Shown: positions 24,932 to 34,284 of the stretch, in pieces | Position numbering within the stretch: position 1 is the first letter of the stretch | Layout of the letters: every line of letters begins with the position of its first letter | Origin: Caballeronia arationis | Lineage (GTDB): Bacteria > Pseudomonadota > Gammaproteobacteria > Burkholderiales > Burkholderiaceae | Length of the DNA: 40,488 bases | Assembly (NCBI RefSeq): GCF_001544975.2 | Contig: NZ_FCOG02000059.1 | Location: 1 to 40,488, forward strand | Direction of reading: 5' to 3' | Notes under the pieces: generated by a model | Told to the model about the DNA's origin: nothing | Seen by the model: only the letters and a program-made list of their open reading frames with translations | The model's database searches: none | Made by a program: the position numbers and the translations under genes

Positions 24932-26098
24932 ATGACGCTGTTACCCAATCCCTTGCGCGTCGCGATGGTCGCGGGCGAGCCGTCCGGCGACCTGCTGGCG
25001 GCGTCGCTGCTCGGCGGGCTCAAGGAGCGGCTGCCGGCCGCGACGCACTATAGCGGCATCGGCGGCCCGCGCATGACGTCCGTCGGCTTCGACGCCCACT
25101 GGCCGATGGACAAGCTGACCGTGCGCGGATATGTCGAAGCGCTCAGGCACATCCCCGAGATTCTCGGCATCCGCAATGAACTGAAGCGGCAGTTGCTGGC
25201 GGAGCCGCCGTCGGTGTTCATCGGCGTGGACGCGCCCGATTTCAATTTCGGGCTCGAACACGCGCTGCGCGACGCGGGCATTCCGACCGTGCATTTCGTT
25301 TGTCCGTCGATCTGGGCGTGGCGCGGCGGCCGCATCAAGAAGATCGTGAAGGCCGTCGATCACATGCTGTGCGTCTTTCCGTTCGAAACCGCGCTGCTGG
25401 AGAAGGCGGGCGTTGCGGCGACTTACGTCGGCCATCCGCTCGCCGACGAAATCCCCATCGAGCCGGATACGCTTGGCGCACGCCGCGAACTCGGGATCGC
25501 CGAGGGCGGTCCGGTGATCGCCGTGCTGCCGGGGAGCCGCCGTTCGGAGATCGCGCTGATCGGTCCGACGTTCTTCGACGCGATGGAACTGATGCAGTTG
25601 CGCGAACCCGGCGTGCGTTTCCTGATGCCGGCTGCGAATCCGGCGCTGCGCGAACTGCTGCAGCCGCTGGTCGAGGCGCATCCGCACCTGAATCTCACGA
25701 TCACCGACGGCCGCGCGCAAACCGCGATGACTGCTGCCGACGCGATTCTTGTGAAAAGCGGCACGGTGACGCTCGAAGCGGCGCTCCTGAAAAAGCCGAT
25801 GGTCATCTCGTACAAGGTGCCGTGGCTCACGGGCCAGATCATGAAGCGCCAGGGCTATCTGCCGTATGTCGGCCTGCCGAACATCCTCGCGGGGCGTTTC
25901 GTCGTGCCGGAAATCCTGCAGCATTTCGCGACGCCCGAAGCTCTCGCCGACGCCACGCTGAAACAGTTGAATGACGACGCGAACCGCCGTACGCTGACGG
26001 AAATTTTCACGGAAATGCACCACGCGCTGCGCCAGAACACGGCGCAGAAGGCGGCGGAAGCTGTCGCGAACGTGCTCGAATCCCGGAGGCCGCGATAA
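24932..26098 (+). CDS. lpxB: Lipid-A-disaccharide synthase LpxB
   Basis: LpxB is a family-19 glycosyltransferase that joins UDP-2,3-diacylglucosamine and lipid X into the lipid A disaccharide at the inner membrane. The 388-residue product starts with the donor-binding motif MVAGEPSGDLLAASLLGGL. It contains FIGVDAPDFNFGLE, CPSIWAWRGGRIKKI and the C-terminal VKSGTVTLEAALLKKPMV typical of the family. Its TAA overlaps the rnhB ATG by one base (TAATG), so rnhB is probably translated by reinitiation. Confidence 0.98.
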   Translation: MTLLPNPLRVAMVAGEPSGDLLAASLLGGLKERLPAATHYSGIGGPRMTSVGFDAHWPMDKLTVRGYVEALRHIPEILGIRNELKRQLLAEPPSVFIGVDAPDFNFGLEHALRDAGIPTVHFVCPSIWAWRGGRIKKIVKAVDHMLCVFPFETALLEKAGVAATYVGHPLADEIPIEPDTLGARRELGIAEGGPVIAVLPGSRRSEIALIGPTFFDAMELMQLREPGVRFLMPAANPALRELLQPLVEAHPHLNLTITDGRAQTAMTAADAILVKSGTVTLEAALLKKPMVISYKVPWLTGQIMKRQGYLPYVGLPNILAGRFVVPEILQHFATPEALADATLKQLNDDANRRTLTEIFTEMHHALRQNTAQKAAEAVANVLESRRPR

Positions 26099-26820
26099 TG
26101 GCGGGCGCAGCGAAAAAGCCAGCGAAGGCGCTATTGAAGCAGCGCGGCCTGAATTTCGACTCGCCGCTCGACGTCATTTGCGGCGTCGACGAAGCGGGGC
26201 GCGGACCGCTCGCCGGTCCGGTCGTCGCGGCGGCGGTGATTTTCGACCCGGCCAAGCCCAAGATTCGCGGTCTCGACGACTCGAAGGCGCTCAGCGCGAA
26301 GAAGCGCGAGGAACTGTACGAAAAGATCGTCGATCGCGCGCTTGCTTACTGCGTCGCCTCGGCGAGCGTCGAGGAAATCGACACGCTCAACATCCTCCAC
26401 GCCACCATGCTCGCGATGAAGCGCGCGGTGGAAGGCCTGTCGGTCGCGCCGACGCTCGTGAAGATCGACGGCAACCGCTGCCCGATTCTCGCGATCCGTT
26501 CGGAAGCCGTGATCGGCGGCGACGCGCTCGTAGCGCAGATCTCGGCAGCGTCGATTCTCGCGAAAGTCACGCGCGACCGCATGCTGCTGCAATTGCACGA
26601 GACGCACCCCGTCTACGGTTTCAACGCGCACGCCGGCTATGGCACGCCGCAGCATCTCGCGGCGCTGCGCGACCACGGGCCGTGCGAGCATCACCGGCGG
26701 TCGTTCGCGCCGGTGCGCGAGGCGCATGCGCGCCTTGGCATCGTGCTGCCGGAACTCGCGCCGGAAGTGATCGCGGCCACCGCCGCGCTCGATCAGGACC
26801 CGGACGCCCGCGCCTTCTGA
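26098..26820 (+). CDS. rnhB: Ribonuclease HII
   Basis: RNase HII cuts RNA in RNA-DNA hybrids and starts removal of single ribonucleotides misincorporated in DNA. The 240-residue product has the active-site DE of GVDEAGRGPLAGPVVAAA. Further acidic residues lie in GLDDSKALSAKKREEL and KIDGNRCP, with the final one in SILAKVTRDR. About 20 residues of basic N-terminal extension (KKPAKALLKQRG) precede the core. It is coupled to lpxB and followed ten bases later by the methyltransferase gene. Confidence 0.97.
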   Translation: MAGAAKKPAKALLKQRGLNFDSPLDVICGVDEAGRGPLAGPVVAAAVIFDPAKPKIRGLDDSKALSAKKREELYEKIVDRALAYCVASASVEEIDTLNILHATMLAMKRAVEGLSVAPTLVKIDGNRCPILAIRSEAVIGGDALVAQISAASILAKVTRDRMLLQLHETHPVYGFNAHAGYGTPQHLAALRDHGPCEHHRRSFAPVREAHARLGIVLPELAPEVIAATAALDQDPDARAF

Positions 26821-26830
26821 CCTCTCCAAC

Positions 26831-27613
26831 GTGAAATCCATCACCTCGCGGGACAATCCGCTCTACAAGCGCCTGAAGGCGCTCGCCGGTTCGACCGCGC
26901 AGCAGCGCAGAAGCGGCCACGCGCTGCTCGAAGGGCTGCACCTCGCGTCCGCCTATCTCGATGCCGCCGGCCAGCCGGAGACCTGCATCGTCACCGAAGG
27001 CGCGCTGCAGCACGAGGAAGCGCGCGCGATCGTCGCGCGTATCGAGGAAAAGCGCGTCCACACGCTGCCCGATGCGCTGTTTGGGCAGCTGTCGAGCGTC
27101 GTGCATGGCGTCGGTATGTTGCTGCTCGTCGAGAAGATCGACGCGCCGCTGCCTGAGCGCGTCGCCTCGACCTGCGTCGTGCTCGACGGCGTGCAGGACG
27201 CGGGCAATGTCGGATCGATCCTGCGAAGCGCGGCGGCGGCAGGCATACAAAACGTGTTTTGCGCGCCGGGGACGGCTTACGCGTGGTCGTCGAAGGTGCT
27301 GCGCTCGGCGATGGGCGCGCATTTCCTGCTGAATATTTTCGAGGATGCCGAGCCGGCCAGCCTGATCGCGCGGCTCGACGTGCCCGTCACGATCACCGAT
27401 TCGCACGGCGCAAAAGCGATCTACGACTGCGATCTGTCAGGCGAACTCGCCTGGGTGTTCGGCAACGAGGGAGCGGGCGTGTCGCAGGCATGGCGCGATG
27501 CGGTGACGCATCGCGTGACGATTCCGCAGCCGGGCGGCATGGAGTCGCTGAACGTGGCGGCCGCAGCCGCCGTGTGTCTTTTCGAGCAATGTCGCCAGCA
27601 GCGCGGCATCTGA
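26831..27613 (+). CDS. SpoU/TrmH-family RNA 2'-O-methyltransferase
   Basis: The product is predicted to methylate a ribose 2'-OH in tRNA or rRNA with S-adenosylmethionine. It has 260 residues from a GTG start. An N-terminal substrate-binding domain (ITSRDNPLYKRLKALAGS ... ALLEGLHLAS) is followed by the SPOUT catalytic domain. The three SpoU motifs are LDGVQDAGNVGSILRSA, AWVFGNEGAGVS and IPQPGGMESLNVAAAAAV. They form the trefoil knot that binds AdoMet. It resembles RlmB/TsnR-type enzymes, but the target base cannot be read from sequence. It is the last gene of the long plus-strand run and converges on ppsR with only 16 bases between the stops. Confidence 0.95.
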   Translation: MKSITSRDNPLYKRLKALAGSTAQQRRSGHALLEGLHLASAYLDAAGQPETCIVTEGALQHEEARAIVARIEEKRVHTLPDALFGQLSSVVHGVGMLLLVEKIDAPLPERVASTCVVLDGVQDAGNVGSILRSAAAAGIQNVFCAPGTAYAWSSKVLRSAMGAHFLLNIFEDAEPASLIARLDVPVTITDSHGAKAIYDCDLSGELAWVFGNEGAGVSQAWRDAVTHRVTIPQPGGMESLNVAAAAAVCLFEQCRQQRGI

Positions 27614-27629
27614 ACTTCAGCAATCGCCC

Positions 27630-28448
27630 TCAGTAATACGACGGCCGCTCCAGCTTGATTTCCTGGAGGATGGTCGTCGCGATTTCCTCGATGGACTTGT
27701 GCGTCGAGGACAGCCACTTGATCCCCTCGCGCTTCATCATCATTTCCGCTTCGTTGATCTCATAGCGGCAGTTCTCCAGCGCCGCGTACTTGCTGCCCGG
27801 CCGCCGTTCGTTGCGGATTTCCGAAAGCCGCTGAGGATCGATCGACAGACCGAACATCTTGTCGCGGTGCTCCAGAAGCGGCGTCGGCAGCTTGCCACGC
27901 TCGAAATCTTCCGGGATCAGCGGGTAATTGGCGGCTTTTACGCCGTACTGCATCGCGAGGTAGAGGCTCGTCGGCGTCTTGCCGCTGCGCGAGACGCCCA
28001 CCAGGATCACGTCGGCCTCGGTCAGGTTGCGGTTGCTCTGGCCGTCGTCGTGGGCGAGCGAGAAGTTGATCGCCTCGATGCGGTTCTTGTATTCCTCGGT
28101 GTCCGCGTTCTGGTGCACGCGCCCCATTGCGTGCGTCGACTTGATCTCCAGTTCGTGCTCAAGCGGCTCGATAAAGGTCTGGAACATGTCGAGCACGAGC
28201 GCATTCGACGATTTCACGATCCGGTTCGATTCGCTGTCGACGAGCGTCGTGAAGACGATAGGACGGCGCCCGTCGAGCGACACGGCCTCGTTGATCTTCT
28301 CGACGGTGGCAAACGCTTTGTCGCTCGAATCGACGAACGGCACGCGCACGAGCCTGAATTTCTGGTCGAACTGGGAGAGGATCGAGTGCGCGAAGGTTTC
28401 GGCAGTGATCCCGGTACCGTCGGAGACGATGAATACGGATGGCGGCAT
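27630..28448 (-). CDS. ppsR: PEP synthase regulatory protein PpsR (kinase/pyrophosphorylase)
   Basis: PpsR (DUF299) inactivates phosphoenolpyruvate synthase by ADP-dependent phosphorylation of a threonine near the catalytic His and reactivates it by phosphate-dependent dephosphorylation. The product is 272 residues from the ATG at 28448. A TTG twelve codons upstream is also in frame but gives non-family sequence. The P-loop is GVSRSGKTPTSLYLAMQ. Family blocks VFIVSDGTGITAETFAHSI, FSLAHDDGQSNRNLTEADV and GLSIDPQRLSEIRNERRPGS are intact, and it ends EIATTILQEIKLERPSYY. It is divergent from ppsA, its substrate's gene, the conserved arrangement. Confidence 0.97.
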   Translation of the reverse strand: MPPSVFIVSDGTGITAETFAHSILSQFDQKFRLVRVPFVDSSDKAFATVEKINEAVSLDGRRPIVFTTLVDSESNRIVKSSNALVLDMFQTFIEPLEHELEIKSTHAMGRVHQNADTEEYKNRIEAINFSLAHDDGQSNRNLTEADVILVGVSRSGKTPTSLYLAMQYGVKAANYPLIPEDFERGKLPTPLLEHRDKMFGLSIDPQRLSEIRNERRPGSKYAALENCRYEINEAEMMMKREGIKWLSSTHKSIEEIATTILQEIKLERPSYY

Positions 28449-28893
28449 CGGTGAAAGGGAACGAGAGTGGGCGAACGCGCTCAAATCGATACGCTTTTCA
28501 TTGAGCGAACTAAAAGCCTACTGAACAGGGACGATGTGCGCCGGCGCACCGTTGACGTCGATTAAGCTGCGCATTTGTCGGCTCGGCAGAACATTTCGAG
28601 AGCCAGCACGGTAGAATAGCGGCAACCTGTTCGATAAGCAATTGCGAACAATTTGATATCGAATCTCGTCGTTTCCACCCGGTATTCGCGCGATTTTCCT
28701 GCAGATCGGCGTCGTTTCGAGCAAATAATCATCGACTCGACGCATGTCCGAATCGTGTTTTTTGACCGCTCCGGACTTTTTTGCGATAGCTCATCAAACA
28801 GGTTGTGCAAGGTACGGCACGCGCTTTCAACGGGCGCGGCCGCACGAGAGCCCGCTTGCATGATCGAGAATTTCATCCACCTCAGGGGCTTGT
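28449..28893. other. Divergent region between ppsR and ppsA (445 bases), with long AT-richer ppsA leader
   Basis: No open frame here looks real. The region contains a perfect 14-bp palindrome GTGCGCCGGCGCAC at 28536-28549. It also contains a -10-like TAGAAT at 28612-28617 on the plus strand, without a clear -35. A terminator-like GTCCG/CGGAC stem followed by six T lies at 28746-28782. If TAGAAT is used, the ppsA leader is about 275 bases. Confidence 0.6.
28746..28782 (+). terminator. Terminator-like hairpin in the ppsA leader (possible attenuator)
   Basis: GTCCG (28746-28750) can pair with CGGAC (28772-28776) and six T follow at once. The stem is only five base pairs with a 21-base loop, so it is weak. 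It lies about 110 bases before the ppsA start, where an attenuator would be placed. Confidence 0.3.
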
Positions 28894-31311
<2,418 letters not shown>

Positions 31312-31366
31312 GCAAGCATCACATGGCGGCCTCGCGATAGCCTTTTCGAGACGGCTGCCGTGCTAT

Positions 31367-31394
31367 AAACACCCCGGATATTCCGGGGTGTTTT
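31367..31394 (+). terminator. Rho-independent terminator after ppsA
   Basis: A perfect stem AACACCCCGGA / TCCGGGGTGTT with a three-base TAT apex is followed by TTTTCG. It lies 57 bases after the ppsA stop and only 16 bases before the nfeD start. Confidence 0.9.
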
Positions 31395-31409
31395 CGTTTG
31401 GAGACTGGC

Positions 31410-31838
31410 ATGGCCGCAGGCGGACTTTTGTGGTGGATCGCAGCCGGCGTGCTCGTGGTGATGGAACTGTTCACGGGCACCTTCTATCTGCTGATGGTCG
31501 CGCTCGGTTTCATCGCGGGCGGGCTCGCGCACTGGGCCGGCGCGACGCTCGCCGTCGAACTCGCGGCGGCAGCGGGCGTGGCGCTCATCGCGGTCATAGT
31601 GTTGCGCCGCTCGCGCTTCGGTAACTGGAAAAAACGCGACGCCTCGCGCGATGTCAACGTGAACCTCGACATCGGCGAGACGCTGCAGGTGAACGAATGG
31701 CACGAAGGCCACGCACGCGCGATGTATCGCGGCGCGCAATGGGATATCGAACTCGCGCCGGGCGAAATCGAAGGCGCGGGCTGGTACCGGATCACGGCGA
31801 TGCAGGGCAACCGCCTCGTCGTTGCGGCAAAGCGCTAA
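31410..31838 (+). CDS. NfeD-family membrane protein (short form)
   Basis: NfeD proteins are paired with stomatin-like slipins and are thought to organise membrane microdomains or support proteolysis. This is the short type, without the ClpP-like protease domain. The 142-residue product has two or three N-terminal hydrophobic segments (GGLLWWIAAGVLVVMELF; FYLLMVALGFIAGGL; AVELAAAAGVALIAVIVL). A C-terminal OB-fold domain follows (NLDIGETLQVNEWH ... ARAMYRGAQWDIEL). The ATG at 31410 has GGAG seven bases upstream; an in-frame TTG four codons earlier is less likely. The slipin gene follows after 19 bases, supporting a functional pair. Confidence 0.92.
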   Translation: MAAGGLLWWIAAGVLVVMELFTGTFYLLMVALGFIAGGLAHWAGATLAVELAAAAGVALIAVIVLRRSRFGNWKKRDASRDVNVNLDIGETLQVNEWHEGHARAMYRGAQWDIELAPGEIEGAGWYRITAMQGNRLVVAAKR

Positions 31839-31857
31839 CAACAAAGGAGTCTGAGTG

Positions 31858-32796
31858 ATGGACGTAACTATCGTCGGGGCAATCCTGCTGGTGATCGTGG
31901 TCGTGATCGCCGGGCAAACCATCAAGATCGTGCCGCAGCAGCATGCGTGGGTGCTCGAACGCCTCGGCCGCTATCACGCGACGCTCACGCCCGGTCTCAC
32001 GATCGTGTTGCCTTTCATCGATCGCGTCGCCTACAAGCATGTGCTGAAGGAGATTCCGCTCGAAGTGCCGAGCCAGGTTTGCATCACGCGCGACAATACG
32101 CAGTTGCAGGTGGACGGCGTGCTGTACTTCCAGGTGACGGATGCAATGAAGGCGTCCTACGGTTCGAGCAACTTCGTGTACGCGATCACGCAGCTCTCGC
32201 AGACGACACTGCGCTCCGTGATCGGCAAGCTGGAACTCGACAAGACGTTCGAGGAGCGCGATTACATCAACCATTCGATCGTCACCGCGCTCGACGAAGC
32301 GGCGTCGAACTGGGGCGTGAAGGTGCTGCGCTACGAGATCAAGGACCTTACGCCGCCGAAGGAAATCCTCCACGCGATGCAGGCGCAGATCACAGCCGAG
32401 CGTGAAAAGCGCGCGGTGATCGCGGCATCGGAAGGGCGCAAGCAGGAGCAGATCAATCTCGCGTGGGGCGCGCGCGAGGCCGCGATCCACAAGTCCGAAG
32501 GCGAGCGGCAGGCGGCGATCAATCAGGCGCAGGGGCAGGCATCGGCGATTCTGGCGGTCGCCGAGGCGAACGCGCAAGCCATCGAAAAGGTCGGTGCGGC
32601 CATCCAGTCGGGCGGCGGCATGGAGGCGGTGAACCTGAAGATCGCGGAGCAGTATGTCGGCGCGTTCGGCAATATCGCGAAGCAGGGCAACACGCTGATC
32701 GTGCCCGGCAATCTCGCGGACATGAGTTCGATGATTGCCTCCGCCTTGTCGATCGTGAAGGGCGAGGGCGGCAGCGCCGTCATTCGCAAGAGCTAA
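31858..32796 (+). CDS. Stomatin-like slipin (SPFH/Band 7 protein, QmcA type)
   Basis: SPFH proteins form large membrane-associated oligomers linked to lipid microdomains and FtsH-type protease regulation. The 312-residue product starts with a membrane segment (VTIVGAILLVIVVVIAG). The Band 7 domain begins IVPQQHAWVLERLGRYHATL, and a charged coiled coil follows (TAEREKRAVIAASEGRKQE and onward). The C-terminal part matches QmcA-type slipins (GGGMEAVNLKIAEQYVGAF). The second of adjacent GTG/ATG codons is used because AAAGGAG lies eight bases before it. It forms an operon with nfeD. Confidence 0.94.
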   Translation: MDVTIVGAILLVIVVVIAGQTIKIVPQQHAWVLERLGRYHATLTPGLTIVLPFIDRVAYKHVLKEIPLEVPSQVCITRDNTQLQVDGVLYFQVTDAMKASYGSSNFVYAITQLSQTTLRSVIGKLELDKTFEERDYINHSIVTALDEAASNWGVKVLRYEIKDLTPPKEILHAMQAQITAEREKRAVIAASEGRKQEQINLAWGAREAAIHKSEGERQAAINQAQGQASAILAVAEANAQAIEKVGAAIQSGGGMEAVNLKIAEQYVGAFGNIAKQGNTLIVPGNLADMSSMIASALSIVKGEGGSAVIRKS

Positions 32797-32800
32797 GACA

Positions 32801-32836
32801 AAGGGCGTCGACCTGCGCGGTCGACGCCCTTTTTTA
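32801..32836. terminator. Bidirectional terminator between slipin and smpB
   Basis: A perfect 13-bp stem AAGGGCGTCGACC / GGTCGACGCCCTT with a five-base loop is followed by T on the plus strand. It lies between two converging genes and could serve both. Confidence 0.9.
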
Positions 32837-32853
32837 TCGGCGACGCGACTTCG

Positions 32854-33303
32854 TCAGCGCGTCGATGTGCGCATGATGCGCGCCTTTTCGCGTTCCCAGT
32901 CGCGCTTCTTCTCGGTTTCGCGCTTGTCGTGCATCTTCTTGCCTTTCGCGAGACCGATCTCGCATTTGACGCGGCCCCCTTTGTAATGAAGATTGAGCGG
33001 CACGAGCGTGTGGCCCCGCTGCTCGACTTTGCCGATCAGCTTCGAAATCTCTTCCTTGTGCAGGAGCAGCTTGCGCGTGCGCACGGGATCGGGATGAATG
33101 TGGGTGGAGGCTTCCGGCAAAGGGCTGATATGCGCGCCGATCAGATACAGCTCGCCGTCACGAATGATGACGTAGCCTTCCTTGATCTGCGTGCGGCCGG
33201 CGCGGATCGCCTTGACTTCCCACCCTTCAAGCACGAGCCCGGCCTCGTAGCGATCTTCGATGAAGTAATCGAAGAAGGCTTTTCTGTTGTCGATGATGCT
33301 CAT
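32854..33303 (-). CDS. smpB: SsrA-binding protein SmpB
   Basis: SmpB binds tmRNA and delivers it to stalled ribosomes for trans-translation. The 149-residue product has the core signature EAGLVLEGWEVKAIRAGRTQIKE, written here in parts, with DGELYLIGAHISPL. The basic tail HDKRETEKKRDWEREKARIM reads the empty mRNA channel. Length is typical. It is divergent from ratA-rnfH across 134 bases, an arrangement conserved in many proteobacteria. Confidence 0.98.
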   Translation of the reverse strand: MSIIDNRKAFFDYFIEDRYEAGLVLEGWEVKAIRAGRTQIKEGYVIIRDGELYLIGAHISPLPEASTHIHPDPVRTRKLLLHKEEISKLIGKVEQRGHTLVPLNLHYKGGRVKCEIGLAKGKKMHDKRETEKKRDWEREKARIMRTSTR

Positions 33304-33437
33304 GAATGGAAAGTGCCCAACTCGTTTAAAATCGTGATTTTAGCAGCGCGGCGCCGGACGAGGCCGAACCCTCGCCTGTAACGTCTGATGAAGCAGGCCG
33401 CGATGCTTCCCACTCTTGCCACTGTGTTGCGCCCTTT

Positions 33438-33875
33438 ATGGCAGATGTCCAGAAAACCGTATTGATCCGCCACTCGGCGGAACAGATGTTCGACCTCGTC
33501 ACCGACGTCGCCGACTACCCCAATTTCCTGCCGTGGTGCGGCGGCGTCGAAGTCCGGCGTCAGGACGAAACCGGGATGGAAGCGAAGATCGACATCAACT
33601 TCAAGGGGATCAAGCAGCACTTCGCGACGCGCAACACGCAGAAGCGGCCGACCAGCATCGATATGGAGTTCATGGACGGCCCTTTCAAGAAGTTCACCGG
33701 ATATTGGCGCTTCACGCCGCTTCGGGCCGATGCGTGCAAGATCGAGTTCGCGCTGCACTACGAATTTTCGAACGTGATCCTGGAGAAGATCATCGGGCCG
33801 GTGTTCAGCCACATCGCGAATACGTTCGTCGATTCGTTCGTCAAACGCGCCGACCAGAAGTACGGCAAGGCATGA
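33438..33875 (+). CDS. ratA: RatA-like START/Coq10-family protein
   Basis: In E. coli, RatA was described as a toxin that blocks joining of ribosomal subunits. The same fold (Coq10/START) binds ubiquinone or lipids in mitochondria, so the true role is debated. The 145-residue product begins ADVQKTVLIRHSAEQMFDLV, then DVADYPNFLPWCGGVEV. It ends with the long amphipathic helix IGPVFSHIANTFVDSFVKRA that is usual for the family. Its stop overlaps the rnfH start (ATGA). The ATG at 33438 fits the family N-terminus. Confidence 0.93.
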   Translation: MADVQKTVLIRHSAEQMFDLVTDVADYPNFLPWCGGVEVRRQDETGMEAKIDINFKGIKQHFATRNTQKRPTSIDMEFMDGPFKKFTGYWRFTPLRADACKIEFALHYEFSNVILEKIIGPVFSHIANTFVDSFVKRADQKYGKA

Positions 33876-34201
33876 GCATGCGCATCGATGTCTGCTATGG
33901 CTTGCCAGGGGAACAAAGCTTCCTCGCGACGCTGGACTTGCCTGAAGGCGCCACCGTGCAACAGGCCATCGACGCGAGCGGCGTGCTTGCGCGCCATCCC
34001 GAAGTCGATCTGACGACGCAGAAGGTCGGCGTGTTCGGCAAGTTCCGTCCGCTCGATGCCGTGCTCGTAGATTTCGATCGCGTCGAGATTTACCGGCCGC
34101 TGAAGGTCGATCCGAAAATGGCGCGTCAGCGGCGCGTCGAGAAGACGCGCAAGGCGGGCTCGATCGAAGGAAGGAAGTGGCAGTCGAAGGATTCGCGATA
34201 G
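33872..34201 (+). CDS. rnfH: RnfH/RatB family ubiquitin-fold protein (UPF0125)
   Basis: This is a small beta-grasp protein of unknown biochemical role, partner of RatA in the conserved ratAB operon. The 109-residue product starts MSMRIDVCYGLPGEQSFLAT. It has the family blocks GATVQQAIDASGVLARHPEV, VGVFGKFRPLDAVL and FDRVEIYRPLKVDPKMARQR, and a basic C-terminal tail. It overlaps ratA by four bases (ATGA), so the two are translationally coupled. Confidence 0.94.
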   Translation: MSMRIDVCYGLPGEQSFLATLDLPEGATVQQAIDASGVLARHPEVDLTTQKVGVFGKFRPLDAVLVDFDRVEIYRPLKVDPKMARQRRVEKTRKAGSIEGRKWQSKDSR

Positions 34202-34230
34202 AACCGTGACGTCCGCTGCGCGCGGGCAGC

Positions 34231-34267
34231 AAAAAGGCCGTTCCGGCGTGCGCCGGAACGGCCTTTT
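34231..34267. terminator. Strong bidirectional terminator between rnfH and tex
   Basis: The arms AAAAAGGCCGTTCCGGC and GCCGGAACGGCCTTTTT are perfectly complementary around a four-base loop, with A- and T-runs at the outside. It lies between two converging genes and would stop transcription on both strands. Confidence 0.95.
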
Positions 34268-34284
34268 TGTCTTTGAGGCGAGCG

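Noticed and set aside
33438..34201. ratA-rnfH as a new toxin-antitoxin system
   Set aside because: The pair is a widely conserved core operon next to smpB; the toxin role of RatA is already described and debated, and nothing here is novel.
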